Shown: positions 49,614 to 59,344, counted from the first letter of the stretch. The stretch: DNA of 64,000 nt from Opitutaceae bacterium (GCA_028284235.1 JANQSC010000052.1:17233-81232); one strand, 5' to 3'. The notes: a model not told the origin generated them from the sequence alone. Made by a program: numbers and translations.

Positions 49614-51050
49614 CTAGTTGATCGGATTTTTGAATCGAAATTTTTCTACCGGCGATTCGACGATCGACTCTTCGGCGATCGCAGAAAGTTCGGCTACCAC
49701 TTCGGGATGCCGCGACGCCAAATCGCGCGTCTCGCCGACGTCATTGGCTAAATCGTACAGCTCCCACGCCGCGTTCGGGTCCTCGTCCAAATCGTACTTC
49801 ACCAGCTTCCAGTCGCCCTTTCTGACCGCAATTCGGCCGCCACGTTCATAGAACGCCCAGAATAAATGCGAGTGCTCCGCTTGCGTTCCCGCGCCGAGCA
49901 AAGACGGGGCAAAGGAGATCCCGTCAAGCCCCTCCGGCGCTTCAATACCGGTCAATTCACATACCGTTGGAAGGAAATCCCAAAAAGCGGACAAGTGATC
50001 CGTGGTCCCGCCCGGAGCGATTTTGCCCGGCCACCGCGCCAGCATGGGAACACGGATACCGCCATCGTAGAGGTCGCGCTTGTATCCGCGGAACGGACCG
50101 TTGCTGTTGAAGTAGTCCGGATCCGCTCCGCCTTCTTTATGGGCCCCGTTGTCGGAGGTGAAGATCACCAAGGTGTTTTTCTCAATATCCAGGGCTTTCA
50201 GCGTATCCAAAATTTGACCTACATGATCGTCCAGCATCGTGACCATCGCCGCGAACGCCGCGTGGCTCTCAGGTTGCGACCCATAAGGGCCGTTGCGGAA
50301 GTTCGGCCCGTCGTCGACGCCTTCGTAGTGCAGTTCGGGAAGGAGTTTCCCTCGGAATCGAGCCATGTACCGATCCGGCGCGAACAGCTCCGCGTGCGGG
50401 ATTACGTGCGGGACGAAGAGGAAAAAGGGGCGGTCCTTGTTATCTTTAATAAAATCGATCGTCTGCTCTTGGATGACGTCCGGGGCGTACACGCCCTCGT
50501 GCTTGCCGTCGTGCAGCAGATTTCCCTCCAATACAACCTTTTCCCGATTCGACCAGAGATGGTAGGGATAGTAGTTGTGGGCGATGCGCTGGCAATTGTA
50601 TCCATAAAACACATCGAATCCTTGATTCGTCGGGTCCCCTTCCGACCCTGGGAACCCCAGACCCCACTTGCCAAACGCACCGGTGGCGTATCCGTTCTCC
50701 TGCAGAATCTCCGCCACGGTAAGCGATTCCGCGGGCAAAGGCATCTGCCCTTCCGGGCGAATTTCGAAATTCCCTCGAATCGGGGTGCGGCCCGTGTGCA
50801 GGCCCGTCATCAAGCTCGATCGCGACGGCGCGCATACCGTGCTGCCAGAATAATGATGCATGAACTGTATTCCTTCCGCGCCAATACGGTCGATATTGGG
50901 CGTCTCAAAATGGGACTGTCCATAAAGGCTTAAATCGCCCCAGCCCAAATCGTCCGCCAAAATGTAGACGATGTTGGGGCGATCGGCGGACAACGCTCCG
51001 ATCGGGAGAGCCAGAGCAATAACAGCAAGTGAAAGCAGTAGTCGTTTCAT
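49614..51050 (-). CDS. Secreted arylsulfatase A-like sulfatase
   Basis: 478 residues from the ATG at 51050 (MKRLLLSLAVIALALPIGAL signal peptide). A frame opening at 51125 adds unrelated sequence. The formylglycine motif is canonical, C73-A-P-S-R77, within STVCAPSRSSLMTGLHTG. Other features are YILADDLGWGDLSLYGQ for the metal site, FGKWGLGFPG with the catalytic Lys, and IFTSDNGAHKEGG. It probably belongs to the S1 family group that desulfates aryl or galactose sulfates. Confidence 0.93.
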   Translation of the reverse strand: MKRLLLSLAVIALALPIGALSADRPNIVYILADDLGWGDLSLYGQSHFETPNIDRIGAEGIQFMHHYSGSTVCAPSRSSLMTGLHTGRTPIRGNFEIRPEGQMPLPAESLTVAEILQENGYATGAFGKWGLGFPGSEGDPTNQGFDVFYGYNCQRIAHNYYPYHLWSNREKVVLEGNLLHDGKHEGVYAPDVIQEQTIDFIKDNKDRPFFLFVPHVIPHAELFAPDRYMARFRGKLLPELHYEGVDDGPNFRNGPYGSQPESHAAFAAMVTMLDDHVGQILDTLKALDIEKNTLVIFTSDNGAHKEGGADPDYFNSNGPFRGYKRDLYDGGIRVPMLARWPGKIAPGGTTDHLSAFWDFLPTVCELTGIEAPEGLDGISFAPSLLGAGTQAEHSHLFWAFYERGGRIAVRKGDWKLVKYDLDEDPNAAWELYDLANDVGETRDLASRHPEVVAELSAIAEESIVESPVEKFRFKNPIN

Positions 51051-51156
51051 AATGAAGCTTAGTTGTGTAAGGTCGGGGCCAATGAAGAAACATCCCGCCA
51101 AAGATGCAAGCGCTACCGGAAACAATGACCGTCGGCTTCTCGAAAAAGGAGTCTGA

Positions 51157-51335
51157 TGTCATCGCTCCGACTTTGTCGGAGCTAGGAGTCCCGTTTCCAC
51201 GGGACAATAGGATCCCCGACTCTGTCGGGGAAATAAAGTCCAAGAGACTTCTTGCGAGATAACCTTATTTGCCGACCAAAGGGAGGCATCCTAATTCCGC
51301 AACGCGGATCCTAGCGAACGCAGTGAGCGATGACA
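51157..51335. repeat. Family C intergenic element, copy 2 (uninterrupted)
   Basis: TGTCATCGCTCCGACTTTGT at the left faces GAGCGATGACA at the right. The interior has TCCCGTTTCCACGGGA, GATCCCCGACTCTGTCGGGG and ATCCGCGTTGC-type hairpins. Compared with 22032-22386 it lacks the nested family D palindrome, so it shows the empty site. Confidence 0.7.
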
Positions 51336-51439
51336 ATAAAACCGTCCGAAATCGGTTGTCTTGGCGGAATTCGTTCCCAATAGATAACGACGCAGCCACG
51401 GTCACAAAACCGGGCGTCCACTAACTACTCCCATACCTT

Positions 51440-52855
51440 ATGAAACGACTCCTTACCCTCGTCGCCCTGATCGCGTCGCTTCCAGTCCAGTCTACATTAG
51501 CCGCAAAGCCTAATTTCCTCTTCATCCTGATCGACGACCTCGGCTGGGCCGATCTCGGTTGCTACGGCAGCGAGTTCTACGAAACCCCGCGAATCGACGC
51601 CCTCGCCGCTTCCGGCGTCCGCTTCACCAACGCCTACGCCGCCTCGCCGGTCTGCTCGCCCACCCGAGCCGCCATCATGACCGGACGCTACCCCTCGCGC
51701 GTCGACATCACCGACTGGATCCCCGGAGCCGTTCAGAAAAACCCGAAACTCGCCGCCCCGGAAGACCGCGACAACCTCGCCCACTCCGAGACGACGCTCG
51801 CCGAAGCCTTCAAAGGTGCCGGCTACCAAACCTTCTACGCGGGCAAGTGGCATCTCGGCGACGAAGGCCACTTTCCCGAGGACCAAGGGTTCGACATCAA
51901 CAAAGGCGGCCACCACAAAGGCAGCCCTCCCGGCGGCTACTACGCTCCGTTCAAAAACCCGCGCCTCGACGACAAGCCGGACGACCACTACCTGACCGAC
52001 CGTCTCGCCAACGAATGCATCGACTTCCTCGACTATCGCGACGCCGACAAGCCCTTTCTTCTCTACCTCTCCTTCTACACCGTCCACACCCCGATCCAGG
52101 GAGCCGACGACTACGACGACTACTTCAAGGAAAAAGCCAAGTCTCTCGGGAAAGCCCCCGAGCCGATCGCCGAGCACGAGGGCCTCACCCGCGCCCAGCA
52201 AAACGACCCCAAGTACGCCGCTATGGCAAAGTCCATGGACACCAACATCGGCCGCATCCTCGACGCCCTTCACGCCAAAGGGCTGGACGACAATACCGTC
52301 GTCATCTTCACCTCCGACAACGGCGGCCTCTCCACCAAGTTCACTCCCGGCCCGACTTCGGTCCTCCCGCTCCGCGGCGGAAAAGGCTGGTGCTACGAAG
52401 GCGGTATTCGCGTCCCGCTCATCATCAAAGCGCCCGGCGTCAGCCAAGCCGGGCTCGTTTCAGACACGCCCGCGATCAGCATGGACTACTTTCCGACGAT
52501 GCTCGAGCTGGCCGGACTGAAAGCACGCCCGCGACTCCATCGGGACGGAGTGAGCCTCGTCAACGCCATCCAAAACAAACCCACCGACCGAGACACACTC
52601 TACTGGCACTACCCTCACTACCACGGCTCCGCTTGGAAGCCCGGAGCCGCCATCCGCGTCGGCGACTGGAAAGCCATCCAGTTCTACCACTACGACAAAG
52701 CGGAACTGTACAATTTGAAAGACGATCTCGGAGAGCAGAACGATCTCGCAAACGAACACCCCGAGAAGCTGAAAGAGCTTCTGGGCAAACTCGCCCAGAT
52801 CCAGAAAAAGACAGCCGCGAAACTGCCGGTCGCCAATCCCGACTACATTCCCTAG
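51440..52855 (+). CDS. Secreted sulfatase with C-S-P-T-R motif
   Basis: 471 residues, signal peptide MKRLLTLVALIASLPVQSTL. The formylglycine motif C72-S-P-T-R76 lies in ASPVCSPTRAAIMTGRYP. FILIDDLGWADLGCYGS, YAGKWHLGDEGHFPEDQGFD and VIFTSDNGG complete the active site (S1_16-like subgroup, common in Verrucomicrobiota and Planctomycetota). It is divergent from the arylsulfatase at 49614, with a family C element between them, and precedes a TctC-like gene by 34 bases. Confidence 0.93.
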   Translation: MKRLLTLVALIASLPVQSTLAAKPNFLFILIDDLGWADLGCYGSEFYETPRIDALAASGVRFTNAYAASPVCSPTRAAIMTGRYPSRVDITDWIPGAVQKNPKLAAPEDRDNLAHSETTLAEAFKGAGYQTFYAGKWHLGDEGHFPEDQGFDINKGGHHKGSPPGGYYAPFKNPRLDDKPDDHYLTDRLANECIDFLDYRDADKPFLLYLSFYTVHTPIQGADDYDDYFKEKAKSLGKAPEPIAEHEGLTRAQQNDPKYAAMAKSMDTNIGRILDALHAKGLDDNTVVIFTSDNGGLSTKFTPGPTSVLPLRGGKGWCYEGGIRVPLIIKAPGVSQAGLVSDTPAISMDYFPTMLELAGLKARPRLHRDGVSLVNAIQNKPTDRDTLYWHYPHYHGSAWKPGAAIRVGDWKAIQFYHYDKAELYNLKDDLGEQNDLANEHPEKLKELLGKLAQIQKKTAAKLPVANPDYIP

Positions 52856-52889
52856 TCGCCCCCAATCGACAACACCGCACCCTCTAGCC

Positions 52890-53831
52890 ATGAAGTCTCT
52901 TTTCCCTTTCCTCGCCACCGCCCTCCTGATTGCGTCTCCCCTTTTCGCGGAATTCCCCGAAAAGCCAATTCGCGTAATCGTCCCGACTGAAGCGGGCGGC
53001 GGCCACGACACGCTGGCTCGCATATTTCAAAGCGCCATCCAAGCGAACCAGCTCCTCGACGAAAAACTCGTCGTCGTCAACATACCCGGAGCCGGAGGCG
53101 CAGTGGGAACGCGAAAAATAAAAGATTCCCCAAATGATGGATACACCATCGGCATCTGGAATCCCAACGCGCTCATCTCCGCGCGGCTCATGGGAATCAC
53201 CAATTACGACCACAACGACTACGAGATCATCGGGATGACCGGTTTCACCGATCTCGGCATGGGCGTAAAAACCGATTCGTCCATCTCCTCTGTCGACTCC
53301 CTCGTGCAGCAAGCCCAGGCCAAGCCGGCATCCGTCAAGCTCGCCACCGAAATCGGCACTGCTACCCACATCGTTCCAGCCATCTTCGCGGACCACGCCG
53401 ATTTCGATTTCCGCTACGTCCAATCGGGCGGAGGCTCCAAGCGCCTAGCCTCCATACTCGGAGGGCATACGGATATAAGCGTCTTCTCCGCCCAAGCCCT
53501 GATCAATTTTAAAGAAGCCGGTCTGCGACCGCTCTTGCTGTTCTCGAGCGAACGCAACTCCCTTTTGCCGGATACACCTACCGCCAAAGAAAGCGGTATC
53601 GACATCGCCATTACCGAGTCGCGCATCTGGCTCGCCCCCAAAGGAACGCCCAGCGACCGGCTAGACGTCATTCGGGATGCTCTTCGAGCCGCTATCCAAG
53701 ACGCGGATACGCAGCAACGAATGAACACGCTCGCGATCAAGCCCGTCTTCGGGGAAGCGGAAACCGTCACCGCCGAGATCGAACGCATGCGTGAGCTCAC
53801 CGAGCCCATCATCGCCAAAATCCGGCGGTAG
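52890..53831 (+). CDS. TctC/Bug-family periplasmic solute-binding protein
   Basis: 313 residues with signal peptide (FPFLATALLIASPLFAE). EKPIRVIVPTEAGGGHDTLA, VVNIPGAGGAVGTRKI and GGSKRLASILGGHTDISVFS are those of the Bug/TctC receptors of tripartite tricarboxylate transporters. No TctA or TctB membrane gene is in the window, so it is an orphan receptor or a two-component-system ligand sensor. The tight spacing to the sulfatase gene suggests that its ligand may be a product of desulfation or of sugar-acid catabolism. Confidence 0.9.
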   Translation: MKSLFPFLATALLIASPLFAEFPEKPIRVIVPTEAGGGHDTLARIFQSAIQANQLLDEKLVVVNIPGAGGAVGTRKIKDSPNDGYTIGIWNPNALISARLMGITNYDHNDYEIIGMTGFTDLGMGVKTDSSISSVDSLVQQAQAKPASVKLATEIGTATHIVPAIFADHADFDFRYVQSGGGSKRLASILGGHTDISVFSAQALINFKEAGLRPLLLFSSERNSLLPDTPTAKESGIDIAITESRIWLAPKGTPSDRLDVIRDALRAAIQDADTQQRMNTLAIKPVFGEAETVTAEIERMRELTEPIIAKIRR

Positions 53832-53854
53832 ACAGGAGCCTGGAAATAATTTTT

Positions 53855-54182
53855 AACAGGATGCGTTCGTCCCGTCACCGACGGGACTCACTCACTTGAT
53901 CCCGTCTTCACGGGAACTTGATTTTTAGATACGAGAGCTAGAAATTATTTTTGGACATCGCCCCAACCCCGTCAGGGACCCCGGCACAGGCGGTGGCTGC
54001 CAGACGGTCCGAATTTCGTTAGGTATTGTCTCAACCGACGCGGCTCGCCAGGCGGTCGAGCCCTACCTGATTCGACTTGCGGGACTAATCACACAAATCC
54101 TGCTCTCGTCCCGAAAGGGACGAGATCCTGTTTCCGACCCGTCAGCGACGGGGCGGAATTTGATCTCGAAGAGATCACTGTT
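53855..54182. repeat. Family B hairpin element, copy 4 (long, inverted)
   Basis: Starts AACAGGATGCGTTCGTCCCG and ends GATCTCGAAGAGATCACTGTT-like text, at 328 bp the longest copy. Extra hairpins (GTCCCGTCACCGACGGGAC, ATCCCGTCTTCACGGGA, TCTCGTCCCGAAAGGGACGAGA) are inserted between the common modules. It sits between the converging TctC-like and SSS symporter genes. Confidence 0.65.
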
Positions 54183-54219
54183 AAAAAACAATGTCCTTGA
54201 AAGCTGCGTTCCTGAATTC

Positions 54220-55815
54220 TCACACACTCCCCACGTTGTGCAGGAAGGTGTAGATCAGGAACACCAATAGGATCACGGTAAAACCAAGCCCCTTGGCCAT
54301 TCCCCAGGCGCCTTCGGTTTCGGGCGACAGCGTAACCGTCTCGTCCCCGTCCGGAATGGGGAAGACTTTGCTCAAAGCGAGCATGAGAACGCACATAATC
54401 ACGAAATTGATCGCCGTGAAATGCAGCCAGTGCAGCTCGAAGCCGAACACCGTGTTATTCAGTATCAGCGTAGACAATACAAACAACCCCATTCCCGAAA
54501 AGAGGGAAATCTTGGCGGCTTTCGTGGAAACCTTGGGAAACACGATCCCCATGAAAATAATCGCGAGTATCGGAACGTTGGTGACGGCTGCCAGCTTCTT
54601 CATCAAATCGAACAAGCCCGCGGCGCCGCCGATCAAGGGAGCCAAGGACATGGCGATCACCGCGAGGATCAGCCCGAAGCGCTTGCCCGCGCGCACGGTT
54701 TCCTCGTCGGTCGCGTCGGGACGCATCATGCCACGGTAAATATCGAGCCCGAACAAGGTTGAGCAGCTGTGCAGCCCGCTATTGAAAGAGCTCAAGATCG
54801 CCCCGAAAATCACCGCCCCGAAGAAGCCGACCAAAGCGGGCGGGAGCACTTCGGCCACGAGCAATGGATAGGCCATGTCCTGCTTGGGCAAGTCGGGGCC
54901 GAACATTTGGAAAGCGATGATGCCTGGCAGTACCAGGTAGAACGGGCCCGCCAACTTCAGCATCGACGCGATCAAGATGCCCTTCTGTCCTTCTTTGAGC
55001 GACTTGGCCCCGAAGGTCCGCTGCACGATGGACTGATTCGTGCACCAATAGTAGACATTGATTAGGATCATCCCCGTGAACAGCGTGCTGAGCGGGATGT
55101 TCTCCCCTTCCTTGCCGACCGGATCGAGCTTCTCGGGTATGTTGTCGACGATGACACCCATTCCCGTAAACGGATTTCCATCGCCCAGCGCGGCCAGCCC
55201 TAGCACTGGAATGAGCAATCCTCCGATCAAGAGGCCGATTCCGTTGATCGAGTCCGAGATCGCGACCGCTCTCAATCCGCCGAAGATGGCGTAGATTCCA
55301 CCCGCGATGCCGATCGCCCAAACTCCGATCCAAATCGCCGCCTCCGGGCTGACTCCGAGCAAGTCCGGGACGCCGAATAGCGTGTTCATTCCGATCGCCC
55401 CGGAATAGAGGACGAAAGGCAGGAAATTAGTGAAAATCGATATGAGGAAAACCGCCCCCAAAATGCGCCGCGTCTGCTTGTCGAACCGACGCTCCAAAAA
55501 CTCTGGAACCGTCGCGATTTGCCCCTTCCAGTAGCGCGGGAAGAAATACAGCGCCATCACCACCATGGCGAAGGCCGCGATGATCTCCCAGGCCATAACC
55601 TGGGCCCCGTGCGTGTAGGCGTTCCCGTTGAGGCCGATCAGCTGCTCGGTCGAGAGATTCGTCAACATGAGCGAGCCGGCGATAACCCAGCCCGTCAAGG
55701 TGTTGCCCGCTAGAAAGTAGCTTTTGCCGTGGGCGTGATCGTCGTTGCGCGTCTTCAGGTAGGAGACCGTGGCGACCAGGCCAGTGAACGCGATAAAGGA
55801 GAAGAGAGAAAACAT
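54220..55815 (-). CDS. SSS-family sodium/solute (SGLT-like) symporter
   Basis: 531 residues and 13-14 membrane helices. LTNLSTEQLIGLNGNAYTHG near the N-terminus (Na2 site region), GGLRAVAISDSINGIGLLIG and FGAILSSFNSGLHSCSTLFG are those of SGLT-type sugar transporters. It carries a monosaccharide or related solute with Na+ across the inner membrane, which fits a marine habitat. The aldose 1-epimerase gene is upstream on the same strand, 134 bases away, and would supply the right anomer. Confidence 0.92.
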   Translation of the reverse strand: MFSLFSFIAFTGLVATVSYLKTRNDDHAHGKSYFLAGNTLTGWVIAGSLMLTNLSTEQLIGLNGNAYTHGAQVMAWEIIAAFAMVVMALYFFPRYWKGQIATVPEFLERRFDKQTRRILGAVFLISIFTNFLPFVLYSGAIGMNTLFGVPDLLGVSPEAAIWIGVWAIGIAGGIYAIFGGLRAVAISDSINGIGLLIGGLLIPVLGLAALGDGNPFTGMGVIVDNIPEKLDPVGKEGENIPLSTLFTGMILINVYYWCTNQSIVQRTFGAKSLKEGQKGILIASMLKLAGPFYLVLPGIIAFQMFGPDLPKQDMAYPLLVAEVLPPALVGFFGAVIFGAILSSFNSGLHSCSTLFGLDIYRGMMRPDATDEETVRAGKRFGLILAVIAMSLAPLIGGAAGLFDLMKKLAAVTNVPILAIIFMGIVFPKVSTKAAKISLFSGMGLFVLSTLILNNTVFGFELHWLHFTAINFVIMCVLMLALSKVFPIPDGDETVTLSPETEGAWGMAKGLGFTVILLVFLIYTFLHNVGSV

Positions 55816-55949
55816 AGCGTGGTGAACGAGGAGGGTTTTGCGCGGGATCCGCTGCGCTTACAAAAACGCCGCGCCTGGAGCCGTTCGGCAAGGAATTAAT
55901 TCAACGCCTTCGCGAATGAAGCAGGCAGCGGCGAGCGACCGAACGCGCC

Positions 55950-57083
55950 CTAACGGACGCTGAAGCGGTAGACCGTGTTGGTTATGTAGATCTCGCCCGG
56001 GTTGAGGCGCGTCGACGGGAAGTTCGGATGGTTCGGCGAATCCGGGTAGTGCTGCGTCTCCAGGCAAAAACCGGAACGATGGACATACGGCTGGCCCTGC
56101 TTGCCGATCAGCGAACCGTCGAGAAAATTGCCGGCGTAGTACTGGACACCGGGCTCCTCGGTCAGGACTTCCATGAATCGGCCGCTGTTTGGCTCGTAGA
56201 CCGTAGCCGCTAGCTGCAGGCCCTCGCCGTCGCGGTTGAGCACCCAATTGTGGTCGAATCCGCCCCCGAGCTTCAACTGCGGGTGATCCTGGTCGATCCA
56301 GTCGCGCGGTTTCTTCGGCGTCCGAAAATCGAACGGCGTCCCCTCGACCGGCGCCAACTCGCCGGTCGGAATCATCTGGGCGGTGACCGGATTGAAGTGG
56401 TCCGCGTTAATCATGAGCTCGTGATCCAGGGGCGAGCCCTTGCCGTTGCCATTGAGATTGAAGTACGAGTGCTGCGTCAGATTGATGATGGTCGCCTTGT
56501 CGGTCGTCGCTCGAAAGGAAACCTCCAGAGCGTTTTCGTTGGTCAAACGGTACACCACCCGAATCCGGATATTTCCCGGGTAGCCTTCCGCCCCGTCCGG
56601 GTGGATATAGGTCAACACCAAGTTCGCGCTCTCTTTCTGGACGATCGGGCGAGCCACCCAAAGGACCTTGTCCAAGCCCTTGTCGCCGCCATGCAAGTGA
56701 ACCGGAACGCCGCCCGCCTCGCTGTTGTTAGTAAGCTGGTATTCCTGCCCGTCCAACTCGAACTTCCCGTCCGCGACGCGATTTCCGTAAACGCCCACGA
56801 TCGCTCCGAAATAAGGCGTCTGGGCCAAGTACTCGTCCAGCGTGTTGTAGCCGAGAACCACATCCTCCCGCTTGCCGAAACGATCGGGAACCAGCAAACG
56901 CGTCACGATTCCCCCATAATTGGTGATCTCCGCCACCATTCCGTTCTCATTGGTGAGCGTGTATAAATGAACGGCTTCTCCTCCCGGCAGCTCGCCGTAG
57001 CGCACGACGCTTACCGAGCAATCGTCTGCCAAGAGAGTGGCTGCAAACGCGAGAGGAAAAACAAGGGTAATGAACTTGAACAT
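55950..57083 (-). CDS. galM: Secreted aldose 1-epimerase (mutarotase)
   Basis: 377 residues. A signal peptide (FITLVFPLAFAATLLAD) makes it periplasmic. Catalytic His in NLTQHSYFNLNG and the base Glu in FCLETQHYPDSPNHP are present, as is NYGGIVTRLLVPDR at the start of the beta-sandwich. It interconverts alpha and beta anomers of hexoses. The proximity to the SSS symporter indicates that it acts on sugars just before uptake. Confidence 0.92.
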   Translation of the reverse strand: MFKFITLVFPLAFAATLLADDCSVSVVRYGELPGGEAVHLYTLTNENGMVAEITNYGGIVTRLLVPDRFGKREDVVLGYNTLDEYLAQTPYFGAIVGVYGNRVADGKFELDGQEYQLTNNSEAGGVPVHLHGGDKGLDKVLWVARPIVQKESANLVLTYIHPDGAEGYPGNIRIRVVYRLTNENALEVSFRATTDKATIINLTQHSYFNLNGNGKGSPLDHELMINADHFNPVTAQMIPTGELAPVEGTPFDFRTPKKPRDWIDQDHPQLKLGGGFDHNWVLNRDGEGLQLAATVYEPNSGRFMEVLTEEPGVQYYAGNFLDGSLIGKQGQPYVHRSGFCLETQHYPDSPNHPNFPSTRLNPGEIYITNTVYRFSVR

Positions 57084-57373
57084 AAGGCAGTGAGACTGGG
57101 CTTCCGATGCAGTTTTGAGACGCCACTATCCAAAGGTGGCCCGGACACGGCAAATTCAAAAAGCGAAACGACCTGCGAAAACGGGTGTGTTTTAAAGTGT
57201 CGCCTATCGCGGTGACTCGCATAAACCGCTGAAACGACCCATCGCGTATCCGCCTTTTTAAGATTCGCGACAACGCAGAGTCCTTGATTCCAGGAAGAGC
57301 TTCACTCCGCGAAAAAGCTGCGCCGGAAGGCAGCGTCCCAAGACCCTCTCAGTCACAACCCTCCTTTGAAAAT
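57084..57373. other. Gap upstream of the epimerase gene
   Basis: No gene is supported. The stretch 57300-57373 (GCTGCGCCGGAAGGCAGCGT, then CCAAGACCCT) resembles, in diverged form, the segment that precedes each palindrome in the tandem array that follows, so it may be a decayed first unit. Confidence 0.45.
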
Positions 57374-57741
57374 CCCCACTTAACTTTCCAAGGTTGGAAA
57401 GTTAAGTGGGGATACGAGGGTTGGCTGCGATCGGCGACGAGCCATGTCAAGCGCTCCGAACTAACGGAAGCCACACGAGTGCTTTACGAGGGTCAGCTCT
57501 GGGATTCGTTCTGAAAGGAAGCCGCATCGGACGGCAGTGTCTCGGGACCCTGCGAGGGCCAACCATCCCTTGTGCGCCCCCACTTAACTTTCCAACCTTG
57601 GAAAGTTAAGTGGGAATACGAGGATTGGCTGTGATCGGCGATGAGCCATGTCAAGCGCTCCGAACTGTCGGAAGCCACGCGAGTGCTTTACGAGGGTCAG
57701 CTCTGGGATTCGTTCTGAAAGGAAGCCGCATGGGACGGCAC
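57374..57741. repeat. Tandem pair of about 203-bp units, each headed by a long palindrome
   Basis: Each unit begins with a nearly perfect palindrome. At 57374-57411 the 18-base arm starts CCCCACTTAACTTTCC and the centre is GG. At 57579-57614 the 17-base arms are the same and the centre is CC. About 125 bases after each palindrome are direct repeats (GAGCCATGTCAAGCGCTCCG, GTGCTTTACGAGGGTCAGCT, GGGATTCGTTCTGAAAGGAA) differing at a few sites. The second copy ends at GGGACGGCA. No frame is conserved. Confidence 0.85.
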
Positions 57742-57895
57742 TTAAATACACACCCCGCAAAAACACGCCTAGATCTTCCTATTTGAAGGCCCCACGACAT
57801 TGCACGAGCCTTCATGTGTAACCAAATCCAAGCAAAACGCGTCTTTCCTCCCGCCCCGTACGTCCTCCGGACGTAAACCCACAACATTCCTACCT

Positions 57896-58423
57896 ATGAC
57901 CCCCCGAATCAGAACCTCCCTGTTCGCCATTCTTGGCATCACCCTCTTCATTTCACTCAGCGCCATTTCCCACGCCCAGCGCGGTGGGGGCGGCGGAGGT
58001 GGAGGCGGCGGACGCGGCCCGCAAGCCGACCCCACCCAGGTCTACATCAAGCAAATGGAGCTCGAAGGCAAAACCAAGAACGCCTTCGTCAAAGCCTACC
58101 GGAACCACGTCCGCAAACTGTCCAAGTGGCAGAGCAACGTTCGCACCTTCCAAAACAAGAATCGCAAGTACGTCGGCCAGAGCGATGTCGCCCCGGAAGT
58201 AATCGAAAAAATAAAGGCGGACAAAGCCGATCTCGACGCCCAAAAGAAACAGATCGACGAGGAATTCCAAGCGTCGCTCGCCGTTTTCTTCACGCCTGAG
58301 CAAATCGAGCAAGTCGGCCAAATTGGGAAACGAATAGCGGAACAACGAGCCCGAGCCCGAGAAAGACGCGCCGCCGGAGGAGGAGGCGGACGCGGCGGCG
58401 GTGGCGGCGGCGGAGCACGCTAG
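57896..58423 (+). CDS. Secreted glycine-rich, helical protein
   Basis: 175 residues from the ATG at 57896; the frame opens earlier at 57800, but this start gives a clean signal peptide (SLFAILGITLFISLSAISHA). Glycine runs after the cleavage site and at the C-terminus flank a helical domain (about 45-150) with a high content of Lys, Gln and Glu (KIKADKADLDAQKKQIDEEF). It resembles the Spy/CpxP-like or LTXXQ-type periplasmic helical proteins only in outline. No function is assigned. A terminator follows. Confidence 0.7.
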   Translation: MTPRIRTSLFAILGITLFISLSAISHAQRGGGGGGGGGGRGPQADPTQVYIKQMELEGKTKNAFVKAYRNHVRKLSKWQSNVRTFQNKNRKYVGQSDVAPEVIEKIKADKADLDAQKKQIDEEFQASLAVFFTPEQIEQVGQIGKRIAEQRARARERRAAGGGGGRGGGGGGGAR

Positions 58424-58462
58424 TCGCCCGCAAACCCGATACCCATCCTATTTTCAAAACGC

Positions 58463-58491
58463 GCCGATCGGATTCCCGGTCGGCCTTTTTT
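58463..58491 (+). terminator. Rho-independent terminator after the glycine-rich gene
   Basis: GCCGATCGG pairs with CCGGTCGGC around ATTC, followed by CTTTTTTG. It lies 40 bases past the stop codon. The rest of 58492-58800 is an AT-rich leader upstream of the EF-hand gene with no further feature that I can support. Confidence 0.75.
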
Positions 58492-58800
58492 GTGTCTGAT
58501 AGATTACGAACCTCTCTCCAATCGCCTCGCAAACACTGCGTTCCTGCAGGCAAATCCAAAAAGTTTCATCGGAATCAACTGATTCTTCACACGAAATCAA
58601 AGAAATTGGAGATAACACAACTGGCTTATTATTAGCTATTTAAACAAAATTTAGCCTGTATTTCCCCTCAAATTACAAACGCGTAATTAACGGCGCGCCC
58701 ATTCTGTAATCTTCCCGTGGTTTACTAAGGACATACCAAACGAAGAGACCGCTCTTCACCCCTTTGAACTAAAACAATTAAAATAAGGAAATTACAAAAA

Positions 58801-59256
58801 ATGAACACCAAGCAAATCATCATCGCCTCAATCGCAGCCGCTAGCATTGCAACCAGCGCTTTCGCTAAAGGGGAACACGGTCGCGGACCGTTCCACGTCG
58901 CCAATCCCGAGTCAATCGTCGCCACCATGCTGGAACAGCACGACCTCAACCAGGACGGCGTCCTCAACTCGACCGAGCTGGCCCAGTCTATCGAGAGCCT
59001 TCACGACATGCGCCAGAACGCAATTCGCAACCACCGCGACCGGTTGATCGAAGCAGGCGCGCTTTCCGAAAGCGTCTCCGACAACGGAATCGTCACCTTC
59101 TCGCTGCTCCCCGAAGACGGAGCCGCCATCCTGATCAAGAAGGCCGACGCCGACAACGACAACGCCCTCGGAGCGGAGGAACTCGTCGCGTCCACCCGAA
59201 TCTGGCGCTCGCTCAATCTCGGCGTTCGCCCCTACTTCGGCAGTCAGTCGTCGTAA
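58801..59256 (+). CDS. Secreted EF-hand protein
   Basis: 151 residues with a signal peptide (IIIASIAAASIATSAFAKG). Two EF-hand loops are readable: DLNQDGVLNSTE and DADNDNALGAEE, both with acidic residues at positions 1, 3, 5 and 12. They should bind Ca2+ in the periplasm or outside. A helical region between the loops (SIESLHDMRQNAIRNHRDRL) resembles the spacing of a calmodulin-like pair. A strong terminator follows. Confidence 0.85.
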   Translation: MNTKQIIIASIAAASIATSAFAKGEHGRGPFHVANPESIVATMLEQHDLNQDGVLNSTELAQSIESLHDMRQNAIRNHRDRLIEAGALSESVSDNGIVTFSLLPEDGAAILIKKADADNDNALGAEELVASTRIWRSLNLGVRPYFGSQSS

Positions 59257-59312
59257 ACAAATTTTCTAGTTGGCGCCCTGGGAAGCGCCCTAGAGTAGGT
59301 AAAAGGGAACCA

Positions 59313-59344
59313 AGGCCGGAAGCGACTATCGCTTCCGGCCTTTT
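59313..59344 (+). terminator. Rho-independent terminator after the EF-hand gene
   Basis: AGGCCGGAAGCG and CGCTTCCGGCCT make a perfect 12-pair stem with loop ACTAT and TTTT behind it. Confidence 0.9.

Noticed and set aside
52890..53831. A complete tripartite tricarboxylate transporter
   Set aside because: Only the binding protein is present; no TctA or TctB frame is found on either side.
57374..57741. CRISPR array
   Set aside because: Only two palindromic units about 200 bases apart with conserved, not variable, intervening sequence and no cas genes.
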